A DNA stretch of 34,887 nucleotides from a virus. A program made the position numbers and the translations under genes. The notes beneath the pieces are model-generated. The model searched no databases. It was not told the DNA's origin and saw nothing but the letters and a program-made list of their open reading frames with translations. Of this stretch, positions 23,588 to 32,680 are shown piece after piece. Location of the stretch: positions 1 through 34,887 of IMG/VR virus record IMGVR_UViG_3300036846_001602, one strand, 5' to 3'. Position 1 is the stretch's first letter. Every line of letters begins with the position of its first letter.

Positions 23588-25375
23588 ATGACAGTGAAAT
23601 ATAAAACCGTTGTCACCACGGCCGGGGCAGCAAAATTCGCGGCCGCACTGGTACCGGGGGGCAAAAAGGTCAACATCGTGGCGATGGCTGTCGGGGATGG
23701 TGGCGGCACGCTGCCGGAGCCGAACGCCGCGCAGGCAACGCTGATTAATGAGGTCTGGCGCAATGCCCTGAACAAAATCAGCCAGGACAAAAAACATAAA
23801 AATTATGTTGTGGCGGAGCTGGTGATCCCGCCGGAGACGGGCGGCTTCTGGCTGCGTGAAATGGGGCTCTATGACGACACCGGCACGCTGGTCGCCGTCG
23901 GCAATATGGCCGAAAGCTACAAGCCAAAACTCGAAGAGGGGTCCGGTCGGGCGCAGACCCTGCGCATGGTCATCATTCTGTCAGACCTTGAGTCTGTCGA
24001 GCTGGCTATCGATGCCTCGATGGTGATGGCAACACAGGATTATGTGGATGACAAAATCGCGGAGCATGAACAGTCACGCCGTCATCCTGATGCCACGCTG
24101 AAAGAAAAAGGGTTTACCCAACTGAGCAGCGCCACCGACAGCACGTCGGAGACGCTCGCCGCGACGCCGAAAGCCGTTAAGGTGGCATATGACCTCGCTA
24201 AAGAGAAATACACAGCGCAGGACGCGACCACAACGCAAAAAGGCATTGTACAACTCAGCAGCGCCACCGACAGCCCATCCGAGACGCTGGCCGCAACCCC
24301 AAAGGCCGTGAAAGCGGCGAATGACAATGCCAATGCGCGCGTGCCCGCCACGCGCAAAGTGAACGGAAAAGCGCTGAGTGATGACATCAGTGTGACCTCG
24401 CAGGATATTTTCGACACGCAGGCCATCGGCCTGACGGCGGAAGACCTCGACACGCTGAAAAAACCGGGGCTTTACTGTCAGCCCGCAAACGCCAATGCAA
24501 CAACCGCCCGGCACTATCCCGAGAACAGCGCCGGGACGCTGATAATTTATAAAAACGCCGGGGTTACGCAGATTTACTGTGTGTACAACTCATCGCGCAG
24601 TTATTCCCGCAGCCAGTATTCCACCGGCGGCTGGACCGTGTGGACGCCCGCCGACACGTTCCCGGTCGGGGCCCCTGTCGCGTGGCCGTCTGACAGTATT
24701 CTGACCGGTTACGCTTTCATGCAGGGCCAGACGTTTGATAAAGCAGTGTACCCGCTGCTGGCGATGGCCTACCCGTCGGGCGTTATCCCGGATATGCGTA
24801 CCTGGACGATTAAGGGCAAACTGGCCAGTGGTCGTGCGGTGTTGTCGCAGGAGCAGGACGGCAATAAATCCCATACTCACGGCGCGAGTGCGTCATCGAC
24901 CGACCTCGGCAGCAAAAATACCGGTGCATTCGACTATGGCACCAAAACCAGCAACGCCTTTGATTACGGGACGAAAACCTCGAATAACACCGGTGCGCAC
25001 ACGCACAGTATCTCAGGGACCGCAGCCAGCGCCGGGAACCACCACCACGCCCAGCGTGCATGGCGGGACGGTGGCGGCGGGAATAACCGCTATATCGACC
25101 GCAATGCGTTCCAGAAAAATGGATACGAAGACACCAGTACCACGACGACCGACGCCGGGGCGCATACCCACTCCATCAGTGGTACGGCGGCCAGCGCGGG
25201 CGCGCATGCGCATACCGTTGCCATCGGATCACATACCCACACCGTCGGGATTGGGTCGCACACCCATTCCATCGCTCTCGGGGCGCATTCCCACACGGTG
25301 ACCGTTGCCGCTGCCGGTAACGCCGAAACCACAGTCAAAAACATCGCATTCAACTACATCGTGAGGCTCGCATAA
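23588..25375 (+). CDS. H: Tail fibre protein H
   Basis: 595 aa (P2 H about 669). The first 150 residues are the conserved baseplate-binding part ([28 protein letters not shown]). Next come two 44-residue shaft repeats ([21 protein letters not shown]), then a region with no P2 similarity that I can recall. The distal part is rich in HTHS, HHHA, HAHT and HSHT motifs and ends [11 protein letters not shown]. The distal region sets host range and is unlike the P2 tip. The His-X-His motifs probably bind metal in a trimeric needle. Its TAA overlaps the start of G. Confidence 0.94.
   Translation: MTVKYKTVVTTAGAAKFAAALVPGGKKVNIVAMAVGDGGGTLPEPNAAQATLINEVWRNALNKISQDKKHKNYVVAELVIPPETGGFWLREMGLYDDTGTLVAVGNMAESYKPKLEEGSGRAQTLRMVIILSDLESVELAIDASMVMATQDYVDDKIAEHEQSRRHPDATLKEKGFTQLSSATDSTSETLAATPKAVKVAYDLAKEKYTAQDATTTQKGIVQLSSATDSPSETLAATPKAVKAANDNANARVPATRKVNGKALSDDISVTSQDIFDTQAIGLTAEDLDTLKKPGLYCQPANANATTARHYPENSAGTLIIYKNAGVTQIYCVYNSSRSYSRSQYSTGGWTVWTPADTFPVGAPVAWPSDSILTGYAFMQGQTFDKAVYPLLAMAYPSGVIPDMRTWTIKGKLASGRAVLSQEQDGNKSHTHGASASSTDLGSKNTGAFDYGTKTSNAFDYGTKTSNNTGAHTHSISGTAASAGNHHHAQRAWRDGGGGNNRYIDRNAFQKNGYEDTSTTTTDAGAHTHSISGTAASAGAHAHTVAIGSHTHTVGIGSHTHSIALGAHSHTVTVAAAGNAETTVKNIAFNYIVRLA
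24109..24320 (+). repeat. Two 44-codon fibre repeats in H
   Basis: The DNA from about 24122 recurs from about 24254 (132-bp period) with many silent changes. Both copies encode QLSSATDS(T/P)[12 protein letters not shown]. This is the Phage_fiber_2-type shaft repeat. Synonymous divergence shows that it is old and kept for the protein sequence. Confidence 0.85.
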
Positions 25376-25950
25376 TGACGTTCAAATTCTCTCCCCGTGA
25401 CCGCACCATTAAGGTCTATAACCTGCGGGCCGATACGCGTGAGTTTATTGGCATCGGGGATGCGTATCTCCCGGCGCATACCGGATTACCGGCTGACTGC
25501 ACCCATATTGCGCCGCCGGACGTTTTACCCGGCAACGTGGCGATTTTTAACGGTGAAACATGGCGTCAGGTGGAAGACCATCGCGGTGAGGCGGTGTTTG
25601 ATACCGTGTCAGGTGAGCCGGTGTTTATTACTGAGCCGGGCGCATTGCCGTCAGGTGTTACATCGGTTGCGCCGCACGGGCCGTATATGAAATGGGATGG
25701 CAAGGGCTGGGAAAGTGACACTGACGCTGAGCGCGATGCCGCGATTGCCTTTGCACGGGAAGAAAAGACCCGTCTGACGCATGCCGCCACGCTCACCATC
25801 AGCACCCTCGAGGATGCGGTTGAGCTGGGGATGGCGACGGATGAGGAACAGGTGCGCCTGACGGAATGGAAAAAATACCGGGTGCTGATTAACCGGGTTG
25901 AACCGGAAGATGCGCCGGAGGTGAGCTGGCCGTCACCCCCGGTCGCATAA
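25375..25950 (+). CDS. G: Tail fibre assembly chaperone G
   Basis: 191 aa, of the Tfa/gpG family that folds and protects the fibre tip. The N-terminal half (KFSPRDRTIKVYNLRADTREFIGIGDAYLPAHTGLP) and the C-terminal WKKYRVLINRVEPEDAPEVSWP signature are present. It starts by a one-base overlap with the stop of H, consistent with matched synthesis of fibre and chaperone. Confidence 0.93.
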   Translation: MTFKFSPRDRTIKVYNLRADTREFIGIGDAYLPAHTGLPADCTHIAPPDVLPGNVAIFNGETWRQVEDHRGEAVFDTVSGEPVFITEPGALPSGVTSVAPHGPYMKWDGKGWESDTDAERDAAIAFAREEKTRLTHAATLTISTLEDAVELGMATDEEQVRLTEWKKYRVLINRVEPEDAPEVSWPSPPVA

Positions 25951-25953
25951 AAA

Positions 25954-25976
25954 TGAAGCCCGCGTCGCGGGCTTAT
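25954..25976 (-). terminator. Terminator between G and the small membrane gene
   Basis: The hairpin AAGCCCGC-GAC-GCGGGCTT is followed on the minus strand by CATTTTTATG, so it best serves the minus-strand gene. On the plus strand it may also end the V-G transcript, though the U-run there is poor. Confidence 0.65.
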
Positions 25977-26092
25977 TCATACGGGCATTCCTGATATTCG
26001 TCATCGTCGTCATCCGCGAACCAGTGGCACCAGATAAAACCGACTGCCCCCCACGCCAGCGCACCGCCCACAATCCACAGTAAATACGTCAT
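25973..26092 (-). CDS. Small one-span membrane protein with acidic tail (cargo site between G and FI)
   Basis: A 39-aa protein in the gap where P2 carries Z/fun. It reads MTYLLWIVGGALAWGAVGFI, then WCHWFADDDDDEYQECPYE. Residues 3-21 form one transmembrane helix, followed by a Cys/Trp-rich juxtamembrane part and an acidic tail. A GAGGG seven bases before the ATG and a terminator at its 3' end support a real transcription unit antisense to the late operons. I do not recognise a family. It could be a lysogenic conversion or exclusion factor (inference). Confidence 0.6.
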   Translation of the reverse strand: MTYLLWIVGGALAWGAVGFIWCHWFADDDDDEYQECPYE

Positions 26093-26299
26093 GTTTACGC
26101 CCTCATTGATGGCGAAACGATAGCGGCATTATTCCCCTATTGATAATGGGTATTAACGATCGATACCGGCGGGATTGATCGCTGAAAACGATCGTAATAT
26201 TTCCCCGGGTTGTACCAGCGTCAGGCCAACCCGTACACATAGCCCCGCCCACGTCGCCCCCGGACAATGTCAGTCACCCCACTCAACGGAGTTAAACGG
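26093..26299 (+). promoter_or_regulatory. Candidate late promoter of the FI operon
   Basis: Gap before FI. GGTTGTACCAGCGTCAGGCCAACC (about 26209-26232) is an imperfect dyad. Its TGT-N12-CCA part (26211-26228) partly fits the Ogr box I recall and is centred about 55 bp before a start suggested by GACAAT at 26263-26268. The region must also hold the promoter of the small minus-strand gene. Confidence 0.35.
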
Positions 26300-27490
26300 A
26301 TGACTGATTTTCATCACGGCGTGCAGGTCGTCGAGGTCAACGACGGCACGCGCACCATTTCTACGGTTTCCACCGCCATTGTCGGGATGGTCTGCACGGC
26401 CAGTGACGCCGATGCAAAGACCTTCCCGCTCAATGAGCCGGTGTTAATCACCAACCCGCAAAGCGTCATCGGTAAGGCTGGCACCAGCGGCACGCTGGCG
26501 ACGGCGTTACAGGCCATCGCGGACCAGTCAAAGCCGGTGACTATCGTCGTGCGTGTCGAAGAGGGCACCGGCGACGACGAAGAGGCGGCACAGGCGCAGA
26601 CGATTTCCAATATCATCGGCACCACCGATGAGAACGGGAAATACACCGGGCTGAAAGCGCTACTGACAGCGAGCGCCGTCACCGGCGTGAAACCGCGCAT
26701 TCTCGGCGTGCCGGGACTGGATTCACAGGAAGTCGCGACCGCCCTTGTACCGGTGGCGCAGAAGTTGCGTGCGTTCGGGTATGTCTCGGCGTGGGGCTGC
26801 AAAACCCTGTCTGATGCCATCAAGTATCGTGACAATTTCAGCGCCCGCGAGCTGATGGTTATCTGGCCGGATTTCCTGTCATGGAATACCACCACCAGTG
26901 CCACTGAAACGGCTTACGCCACTGCACGCGCACTCGGTCTGCGTGCGAAAATCGACAATGACATCGGCTGGCACAAAACCCTGTCGAACGTCGGCGTGAA
27001 TGGTGTCACTGGTATCAGTGCCTCGGTGTACTGGGATTTACAGGAGCCCGGCACCGATGCCGATGTGCTCAATGAAGCGGGCGTGACCACGCTTATCCGC
27101 AAAGACGGTTTTCGTTTCTGGGGGAACCGTACCTGCTCAGATGACCCGTTATTCCAGTTTGAAAACTACACCCGTACCGCGCAGGTCATCGCCGACACGA
27201 TGGCCGAGGCGCACATGTGGGCGGTGGATAAACCGATTACCGCCACGCTCATTCGCGACATCATCGATGGCATCAATGCCAAATTCCGCGAGCTGAAAAG
27301 CAACGGCTATATCGTCGATGCCACCTGCTGGTTTGACGACAACGCCAACGATGAAGAGACGCTGAAAGCCGGGAAGCTGTATCTCGATTACGACTACACG
27401 CCGGTACCACCGCTGGAAAACCTGACCCTGCGCCAGCGCATCACCGATAAATACCTGGCGGATCTCATCTCGTCTGTGAACGGCCAATAA
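26300..27490 (+). CDS. FI: Tail sheath protein FI
   Basis: Contractile tail sheath subunit. It is 396 aa, the P2 length, and extremely similar to P2 FI (HHGVQVVEVNDGTRTISTVS, SNVGVNGVTGISASVYWDLQ, PVPPLENLTLRQRITDKYLA). The ATG at 26300 gives the P2 start. The upstream ATG at 26267 adds 11 residues with no counterpart in P2. It is followed by FII after 12 bp. Confidence 0.98.
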   Translation: MTDFHHGVQVVEVNDGTRTISTVSTAIVGMVCTASDADAKTFPLNEPVLITNPQSVIGKAGTSGTLATALQAIADQSKPVTIVVRVEEGTGDDEEAAQAQTISNIIGTTDENGKYTGLKALLTASAVTGVKPRILGVPGLDSQEVATALVPVAQKLRAFGYVSAWGCKTLSDAIKYRDNFSARELMVIWPDFLSWNTTTSATETAYATARALGLRAKIDNDIGWHKTLSNVGVNGVTGISASVYWDLQEPGTDADVLNEAGVTTLIRKDGFRFWGNRTCSDDPLFQFENYTRTAQVIADTMAEAHMWAVDKPITATLIRDIIDGINAKFRELKSNGYIVDATCWFDDNANDEETLKAGKLYLDYDYTPVPPLENLTLRQRITDKYLADLISSVNGQ

Positions 27491-27502
27491 GGAGCCTGAA
27501 TC

Positions 27503-28021
27503 ATGGCATTACCGCGTACGTTAAAGCTCATGAACCTGTTTATCGACGGCACGAGTTTTCTCGGGGTCGTTCAGTCGATGACGCTGCCCAAACTGACCCG
27601 CAAACTCGAAAAGTACCGCGGCGGCGGGATGAATGGCTCTGCCTCGATTGACCTCGGCCTCGATGATGACGCCCTGGCGGCGGAGTTTTCCACCGGCGGT
27701 TTCCCGGATGACGTCATCTGGTCACTCTATGGCGCTGCGAATGCTTCTGCGGTGCCGCTGCGCTTTTCGGGCTCATACCAGCGCGACGACACCGGCGCGA
27801 CCGTGCCGGTTGAGGTGGTGCTGCGTGGTCGTCAGAAAGAAGTCGACACCGGCGAGGCCAAACAGGGCGAGGTCGCGACATCCAAAATCGCAATGGACTG
27901 CACCTATTACAAGCTCACCTATAACGGCAAAGAGCTTATCGAAATTGACACGGTCAACCTGATTGAAAAGGTCAACGGCGTCGACCGCCTTGCGGAGCAT
28001 CGTCGCAATATCGGTCTGTAA
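27503..28021 (+). CDS. FII: Tail tube protein FII
   Basis: 172 aa, equal to P2 FII. MALPRTLKLMNLFIDGTSFL, the KYRGGGMNGSASIDLGLDDD region and the end LAEHRRNIGL are family hallmarks. It forms the inner tube through which DNA passes. A strong hairpin follows in the gap to E. Confidence 0.98.
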   Translation: MALPRTLKLMNLFIDGTSFLGVVQSMTLPKLTRKLEKYRGGGMNGSASIDLGLDDDALAAEFSTGGFPDDVIWSLYGAANASAVPLRFSGSYQRDDTGATVPVEVVLRGRQKEVDTGEAKQGEVATSKIAMDCTYYKLTYNGKELIEIDTVNLIEKVNGVDRLAEHRRNIGL

Positions 28022-28027
28022 TCTTCA

Positions 28028-28050
28028 CCCGGTCAGCGCCGCTGGCCGGG
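28028..28050 (+). other. Hairpin between FII and E
   Basis: CCCGGTCAG-CGCCG-CTGGCCGGG forms a 9-bp stem with one G-U pair and a 5-base loop. There is no T-run, so it is not a full terminator. It could protect the abundant FI-FII mRNA from 3' decay, allowing tube to be made in excess over E (inference). Confidence 0.55.
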
Positions 28051-28078
28051 CATCCCTGAATACTGAGTGAGAGAACCC

Positions 28079-28363
28079 ATGAAAAAAGCTGAAAACCCAC
28101 ACGTCATTACCCTGGTAAAAGCCATCCAGCGCGGTGAAACCGAAATCACACAGGTCACTCTTCTGAAACCCACGGCCGGAACCCTGCGCGGTGTCGGTCT
28201 GGCGGCGGTGGCTAACTCAGACGTTGATGCCCTGATAAAGGTACTGCCACGCATGACCCTGCCGACCCTGACCGAGCAGGAAGTTGCCGCACTGGAGCTG
28301 CCTGACCTGCTGAGCTTTGCCGGTGAGGTGGTCGGTTTTTTGTCGCCGAGTTCGGCAGCTTAA
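28079..28363 (+). CDS. E: Tail assembly protein E (zero frame)
   Basis: 94 aa, the P2 E family: KPTAGTLRGVGLAAVANSDVDALIKVLPRMTLPTLTEQEVAALELPDLL. E acts with E+E' as tape-measure chaperone. The ATG at 28079 gives MKKAENPHVI. A GTG four codons earlier is possible. A slippery TTTTTTG near the 3' end lets a fraction of ribosomes shift into E'. Confidence 0.93.
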   Translation: MKKAENPHVITLVKAIQRGETEITQVTLLKPTAGTLRGVGLAAVANSDVDALIKVLPRMTLPTLTEQEVAALELPDLLSFAGEVVGFLSPSSAA

Positions 28364-28515
28364 ATTTCGGGGCAAATTTTACGGTCGATGACCTGATGGC
28401 CGACGTTGCAGTGATTTTTCACTGGGGGCCATCAGAACTCTTTCCGATGAGTCTCACCGAGCTCGTCACATGGCGCGAAAAGGCGCTCCAGCGAAGCGGG
28501 AACACGAATGAGTAA
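28079..28515 (+). CDS. E+E': E+E' tail assembly fusion made by -1 frameshifting
   Basis: The slippery heptamer T-TTT-TTG is at 28336-28342. A -1 slip there continues as VAEFGSLNFGANFTVDDLMA... and ends RSGNTNE at the TAA 28513-28515, with no stop before it. The extension contains SELFPMSLTELVTWREKALQR, very like P2 E'. The product is analogous to G-GT of lambda and chaperones the tape measure T. The E' end overlaps the start of T by 8 bp. Confidence 0.9.
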
Positions 28516-30946
28516 TAACCTTAAACTCGAAGTGCTGCTGAAAGCGGTCGACCAGGCAACCCGGCCGTTTAAATCCATCCAGACCGCGAGCAACACGCTG
28601 TCGGGGGATATTCGCTCGACGCAGAAGTCGTTACGCGACCTGAATGGTCAGGCATCCCGCATCGAGGGCTTTCGCAAGGCCAGTGCACAACTGGCGGTAA
28701 CGGGTCAGTCGCTCGCTAACGCGAAACAGGAAGCGGCCGCACTGGCGGTGCAGTTCAGGAACACGACAGCCCCAACGCGGGCGCAGGCTCAGGCACTGGA
28801 AGCGGCGAAGCGCGCTGCGTCTGAACTGCAAACGAAATACAACAGTCTGCGTGTCTCGGTACAGCGCCAGCGCAGCGAACTACAGCAGGCGGGCATCAGT
28901 ACCCGCACGCTGTCGGGGGATGAGCGCCGTCTTAAAACCTCCATCAGTGAGACCACCACACAGCTCAATCGTCAGCGCGATGCGCTGGCGCGCGTCAGTG
29001 CGCAGCAGGCAAAACTGTCGGCCGTGAAATCCCGCTATGAGTCCGGGCAAAAACTCGCGGCCGGGGCTCGCAATGCTGGCATGGCCGGGGTCGGTGTCGC
29101 GACGGCGGGTCTGTACGGTGCATCACGGTTTATCGCACCGGGCATCGGTTTTGATAAACAGATGTCCGGCACACAGGCGATCCTTGGTCTGGAAAAAGGT
29201 GATGACAAACTGGCGCAGATCCGTAAGCAGGCCCGCGATATTGGCGCAAGCACGGCATTTGCACCGAGTGACGTTGCCCGGACGCAGACCACGCTTGCCC
29301 GCTCAGGCTACAAAGCAGAGGACGTACTGGCCGCGACCGGCTCCACGGTTAACCTGAGTCTCGCGGCAGATGTGGATATTGCCGAAGCGGCCGACATCAT
29401 CACGAATATGCAGTCTGCATTTAACCTGCCGACGACGGAAATTCAGCGTGTCGCTGACGTGATGACAAAAGGTTTTACGTCATCCAATACCGGCCTTATC
29501 GAGCTCGGCGAGGCGATGAAGTATGTTGCGCCCGTGGCTGAGGCGGCAGGGGCCAGCATCGAAGATACGACCGCGATGCTCGGGATTATGGCGGATAACG
29601 GGATCAAGGGCTCGATGGCGGGTACCGGCGCGAGCGCCATCTTTAACCGGCTTCAGGCCCCGATGGGAAAAGCCGTTGAAGCGATTGCCGAGCTCGGTGT
29701 CAAAACCCGCGATGCCAAAGGCAACATGCTGCCGGTGGAGCAGATCCTCAAATCGATTAATCGCTCGTTTGTGAAAAACAAACTCGGTACCGCTGAAACC
29801 GGCGAATACCTTAAGGTGATTTTCGGTGAAGAAGCCATGAAGGGCGCGATTAAGCTTGTCGCCGCTGCCGGTGATGGCTCGCTCGACAAAAAACGCAGCG
29901 AGATTAAAAACGCCACCGGCACCACTGAGCTCATCGCAAAAATTCAGACCGACAACCTCGACGGGGATTTAAAAAACCTCCAGTCGGCGTGGGAAGACCT
30001 GCAAATTGAAGTCTTCGAGAAAGAAGATTCGGCCCTGCGAAAACTGACCCGTTCGGCGACGGAATGGCTCGGTACTGTGGCCGCATGGACCAAGGCCAAC
30101 CCGGAACTGACAAAGACCCTGTTTAACATCGTGACCGGTGCACTGGCTCTGATTGGGATTTTGGGCGGTATTGGTCTGATTACATGGCCGGTTATCGCCG
30201 GGATAAATGCCGTTATTGCAGCGGCTGGCCTGCTGGGTACGGTGTTTTCAACGGCTGGGGCGGTGATTGTTGCCGCGCTCGGCGCGGTTACGTGGCCGAT
30301 TGTGGCCGTCGTGGCGGCGGTTGTCGCCGGGGCATTGCTTATCCGTAAATACTGGGAGCCCATCAGCGCCTTTTTCTCGGGGGTGGTGCAGGGCCTTATT
30401 GCGGCTTTTTCTCCCGTCGGCGAAATGTTTGCGCCTCTGGCCCCGGTTTTTGACAGTCTCGGGCAGAAGCTCAGCGCCGTGTGGCAGTGGTTTAAGGACT
30501 TTATTGCGCCGGTGAAAGCCACACAGGACACACTGGATAGCTGCAAAAATGCCGGGGTGGTATTCGGTCAGGCGCTGGCCGATGCGCTGATGTTACCGCT
30601 GAACATCTTCAACAAGCTGCGCGGCGGTCTCGATGTGATCCTCGAAAAGCTTGGCCTCGTAAAAAAAGAATCAACTTCCCTCGATGCTGCCCCCGCCAAC
30701 ACACCGCCGGTCAGTCAGGGTGGCGGGTATAGCCCGGCGACCCGTTCACCCGGTGGCTATCAGGCGTATACCCCGGTCACCGCTCCGGCTCCGCGCACTT
30801 ATGTCGACCAGAGCAGCCCGACATATCAGATTAATTTGCAGGGCGGTGCACCGGGCGGTGCGCTCGGGAACCAGCTACAGGATGCGCTCGAAAAATATGA
30901 TCGCAACAAGCGAGCGAAAGCCCGTGCCAGCATGATGCATGATTAA
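28508..30946 (+). CDS. T: Tape measure protein T
   Basis: 812 aa (P2 T 815), setting the tail length. The N-terminal third is helical coiled coil (SNTLSGDIRSTQKSLRDLNGQ...). The middle has the phage tape-measure core (IGFDKQMSGTQAILGL, GSMAGTGASAIFNRLQAPMG). A hydrophobic stretch around 540-615 can form membrane helices (TLFNIVTGALALIGILGGIG and following). The C-terminus is Pro/Gln-rich and ends with a basic segment. The start overlaps E'. Confidence 0.96.
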   Translation: MSNNLKLEVLLKAVDQATRPFKSIQTASNTLSGDIRSTQKSLRDLNGQASRIEGFRKASAQLAVTGQSLANAKQEAAALAVQFRNTTAPTRAQAQALEAAKRAASELQTKYNSLRVSVQRQRSELQQAGISTRTLSGDERRLKTSISETTTQLNRQRDALARVSAQQAKLSAVKSRYESGQKLAAGARNAGMAGVGVATAGLYGASRFIAPGIGFDKQMSGTQAILGLEKGDDKLAQIRKQARDIGASTAFAPSDVARTQTTLARSGYKAEDVLAATGSTVNLSLAADVDIAEAADIITNMQSAFNLPTTEIQRVADVMTKGFTSSNTGLIELGEAMKYVAPVAEAAGASIEDTTAMLGIMADNGIKGSMAGTGASAIFNRLQAPMGKAVEAIAELGVKTRDAKGNMLPVEQILKSINRSFVKNKLGTAETGEYLKVIFGEEAMKGAIKLVAAAGDGSLDKKRSEIKNATGTTELIAKIQTDNLDGDLKNLQSAWEDLQIEVFEKEDSALRKLTRSATEWLGTVAAWTKANPELTKTLFNIVTGALALIGILGGIGLITWPVIAGINAVIAAAGLLGTVFSTAGAVIVAALGAVTWPIVAVVAAVVAGALLIRKYWEPISAFFSGVVQGLIAAFSPVGEMFAPLAPVFDSLGQKLSAVWQWFKDFIAPVKATQDTLDSCKNAGVVFGQALADALMLPLNIFNKLRGGLDVILEKLGLVKKESTSLDAAPANTPPVSQGGGYSPATRSPGGYQAYTPVTAPAPRTYVDQSSPTYQINLQGGAPGGALGNQLQDALEKYDRNKRAKARASMMHD

Positions 30947-30957
30947 GGAGTCTGACG

Positions 30958-31422
30958 ATGATGCTTGCTCTTGGAATGTTTGTTTTTATGCGCCAGACGG
31001 TCCCGTTTCAAAATCTGCAACGCAGTGCGGATTATCGCTGGCCGTCGAATGCCCGTGTCGGGAAGCGCGACGCGTTTCAGTTCCTCGGCCCGGGTGAGGA
31101 AAAAATCACGCTCACCGGTGAGTTATACCCCGAACTGACGGGCGGCACGCTGTCGATGCTGGCGCTGAATAAGATGGCAGATGAGGGGCGCGCGTGGCCG
31201 CTCATCTCCGGCATCGGGATGATTTACGGGATGTTCGTCATCAATAACGTGAGTGAAACGGGGAGTGTATTTTTTGCCGATGGTTCCCCCCGGAAAATCA
31301 GCTTTACACTGTCACTGACCCGCGTCGATGACTCGCTTGTTGCCCTCTACGGTGATATCGGGAAACAGGCCGAATCTCTGGTCGGTCGGGCGGGTAATTT
31401 GCTCTCACAGGCAGGAGGTTAA
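30958..31422 (+). CDS. U: Tail protein U
   Basis: 154 aa (P2 159), P2 U family: MMLALGMFVFMRQTVPFQNLQRS..., FQFLGPGEEKITLTGELYPELTGG and GMIYGMFVINNVSETG. It is involved in tail tip or baseplate assembly. AAGGAG at 30944-30949 fits the first ATG at 30958. D follows after 2 bp. Confidence 0.95.
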   Translation: MMLALGMFVFMRQTVPFQNLQRSADYRWPSNARVGKRDAFQFLGPGEEKITLTGELYPELTGGTLSMLALNKMADEGRAWPLISGIGMIYGMFVINNVSETGSVFFADGSPRKISFTLSLTRVDDSLVALYGDIGKQAESLVGRAGNLLSQAGG

Positions 31423-31424
31423 CC

Positions 31425-32600
31425 GTGCCGGATATTGTGACCGGCGCAGGTGCCACGCTGACACCTGCGTTTATGCTGACCCTCAACAGCCAGGACATCA
31501 CCGGTAATATTAGCGACCGGCTGATTAATCTGACGATGACCGATAATCGCGGGTTTGAAGCTGACCAGCTCGACATCGAGCTCGACGATACCGACGGCCT
31601 TGTCGAGCTGCCGGTGCGCGGCGCGGTATTGTCGCTGTATCTCGGCTGGAAAGGATTTGCGCTGGTCGGCAAGGGGGATTTTACCGTCGATGAGGTGGAG
31701 CATCACGGCGCACCGGATACGGTGACGCTGCGTGCGCGGAGTGCGGATTTTCGCGGTACGCTCAATTCACGTCGGGAAGAATCATGGCATGACACCACGC
31801 TCGGCGCAGTGGTAGAGGCCATTGCGGCACGCAATAAATTAAAAGCCAGTGTGGTGACATCGCTCGCGGGGATCCCAATCCCACATATTGACCAGTCGCA
31901 GGAATCAGACGCCGTGTTTTTAACCCGCCTTGCTGAACGCAATGGCGGAGCGGTATCGGTCAAGGCAGGCAAGTTGCTGATGCTGAAAGCCGGGAGTGGC
32001 ACAACCGTCAGCGGCAAGGCGATTCCACAAACCAGCATTGAACGCAGTGACGGCGACCGGCATCAATTCGCCATTGCCGACCGGGGAGCGTATACCGGCG
32101 TGACGGCGAAATGGCTGCATACCAAAGACCCGAAACCTCAAAAGCAGGCGCAAAAAGTGAAGCTGAAGCGCAAGCCAAAAGAGCAGCATCTTCGGGCGCT
32201 CCAGCATCCAAAGGCTCAGCCGGTCAGCAGTGTGGCAAGGGCCAAAAAACAGAAAGAGCAGGAAGCCCGCGAGGGAGAGTATATGGCAGGCGAAGCGGAT
32301 AATGTTTTCGCGATGACCACGATTTACGCATCAAAAGCGCAGGCCATACGGGCGGCGCAGGCTAAGTGGGATAAATTGCAGCGTGGAGTCGCGGAATTTT
32401 CAATCAGCCTCGCGACCGGCCGGGCCGATATTTATCCTGAAATGCCGGTGAAGGTATCAGGCTTTAAGCGCGTCATAGACGAGCAGGCATGGTTAATCAG
32501 TAAGGTGACCCATAACCTCAACAATAACGGCTTCACGACGGGCGTAGAGCTTGAGGTGAGGCTTTCGGATGTGGAGTATGAGTCTGTAACTAATGAGTGA
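31425..32600 (+). CDS. D: Baseplate hub protein D (late control protein)
   Basis: 391 aa (P2 387). Together with V it forms the central hub (gp27-like). TLTPAFMLTLNSQDITGNISDRLINLTMTDNRGFEADQLDIELDDTDG is the conserved N-terminal signature. A Lys/Gln-rich linker (about 228-285) precedes the C-terminal FSISLATGRADIYPEMPVKVSGFK part. The start is a GTG with GGAGG just upstream. Confidence 0.97.
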   Translation: MPDIVTGAGATLTPAFMLTLNSQDITGNISDRLINLTMTDNRGFEADQLDIELDDTDGLVELPVRGAVLSLYLGWKGFALVGKGDFTVDEVEHHGAPDTVTLRARSADFRGTLNSRREESWHDTTLGAVVEAIAARNKLKASVVTSLAGIPIPHIDQSQESDAVFLTRLAERNGGAVSVKAGKLLMLKAGSGTTVSGKAIPQTSIERSDGDRHQFAIADRGAYTGVTAKWLHTKDPKPQKQAQKVKLKRKPKEQHLRALQHPKAQPVSSVARAKKQKEQEAREGEYMAGEADNVFAMTTIYASKAQAIRAAQAKWDKLQRGVAEFSISLATGRADIYPEMPVKVSGFKRVIDEQAWLISKVTHNLNNNGFTTGVELEVRLSDVEYESVTNE

Positions 32601-32680
32601 GTAATGTTTTTTATCTGTTTGTTTTAAATGAATTTAATGGATAAAATGGCGTTATTAAATCATTAGGTGAGGTGATAAAA

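Noticed and set aside
24109-25375. Repeated blocks in H that could suggest a tandem array
   Set aside because: The copies stay in frame, differ at silent positions and encode fibre shaft and His-X-His repeats. It is protein repetition, not CRISPR or satellite DNA.
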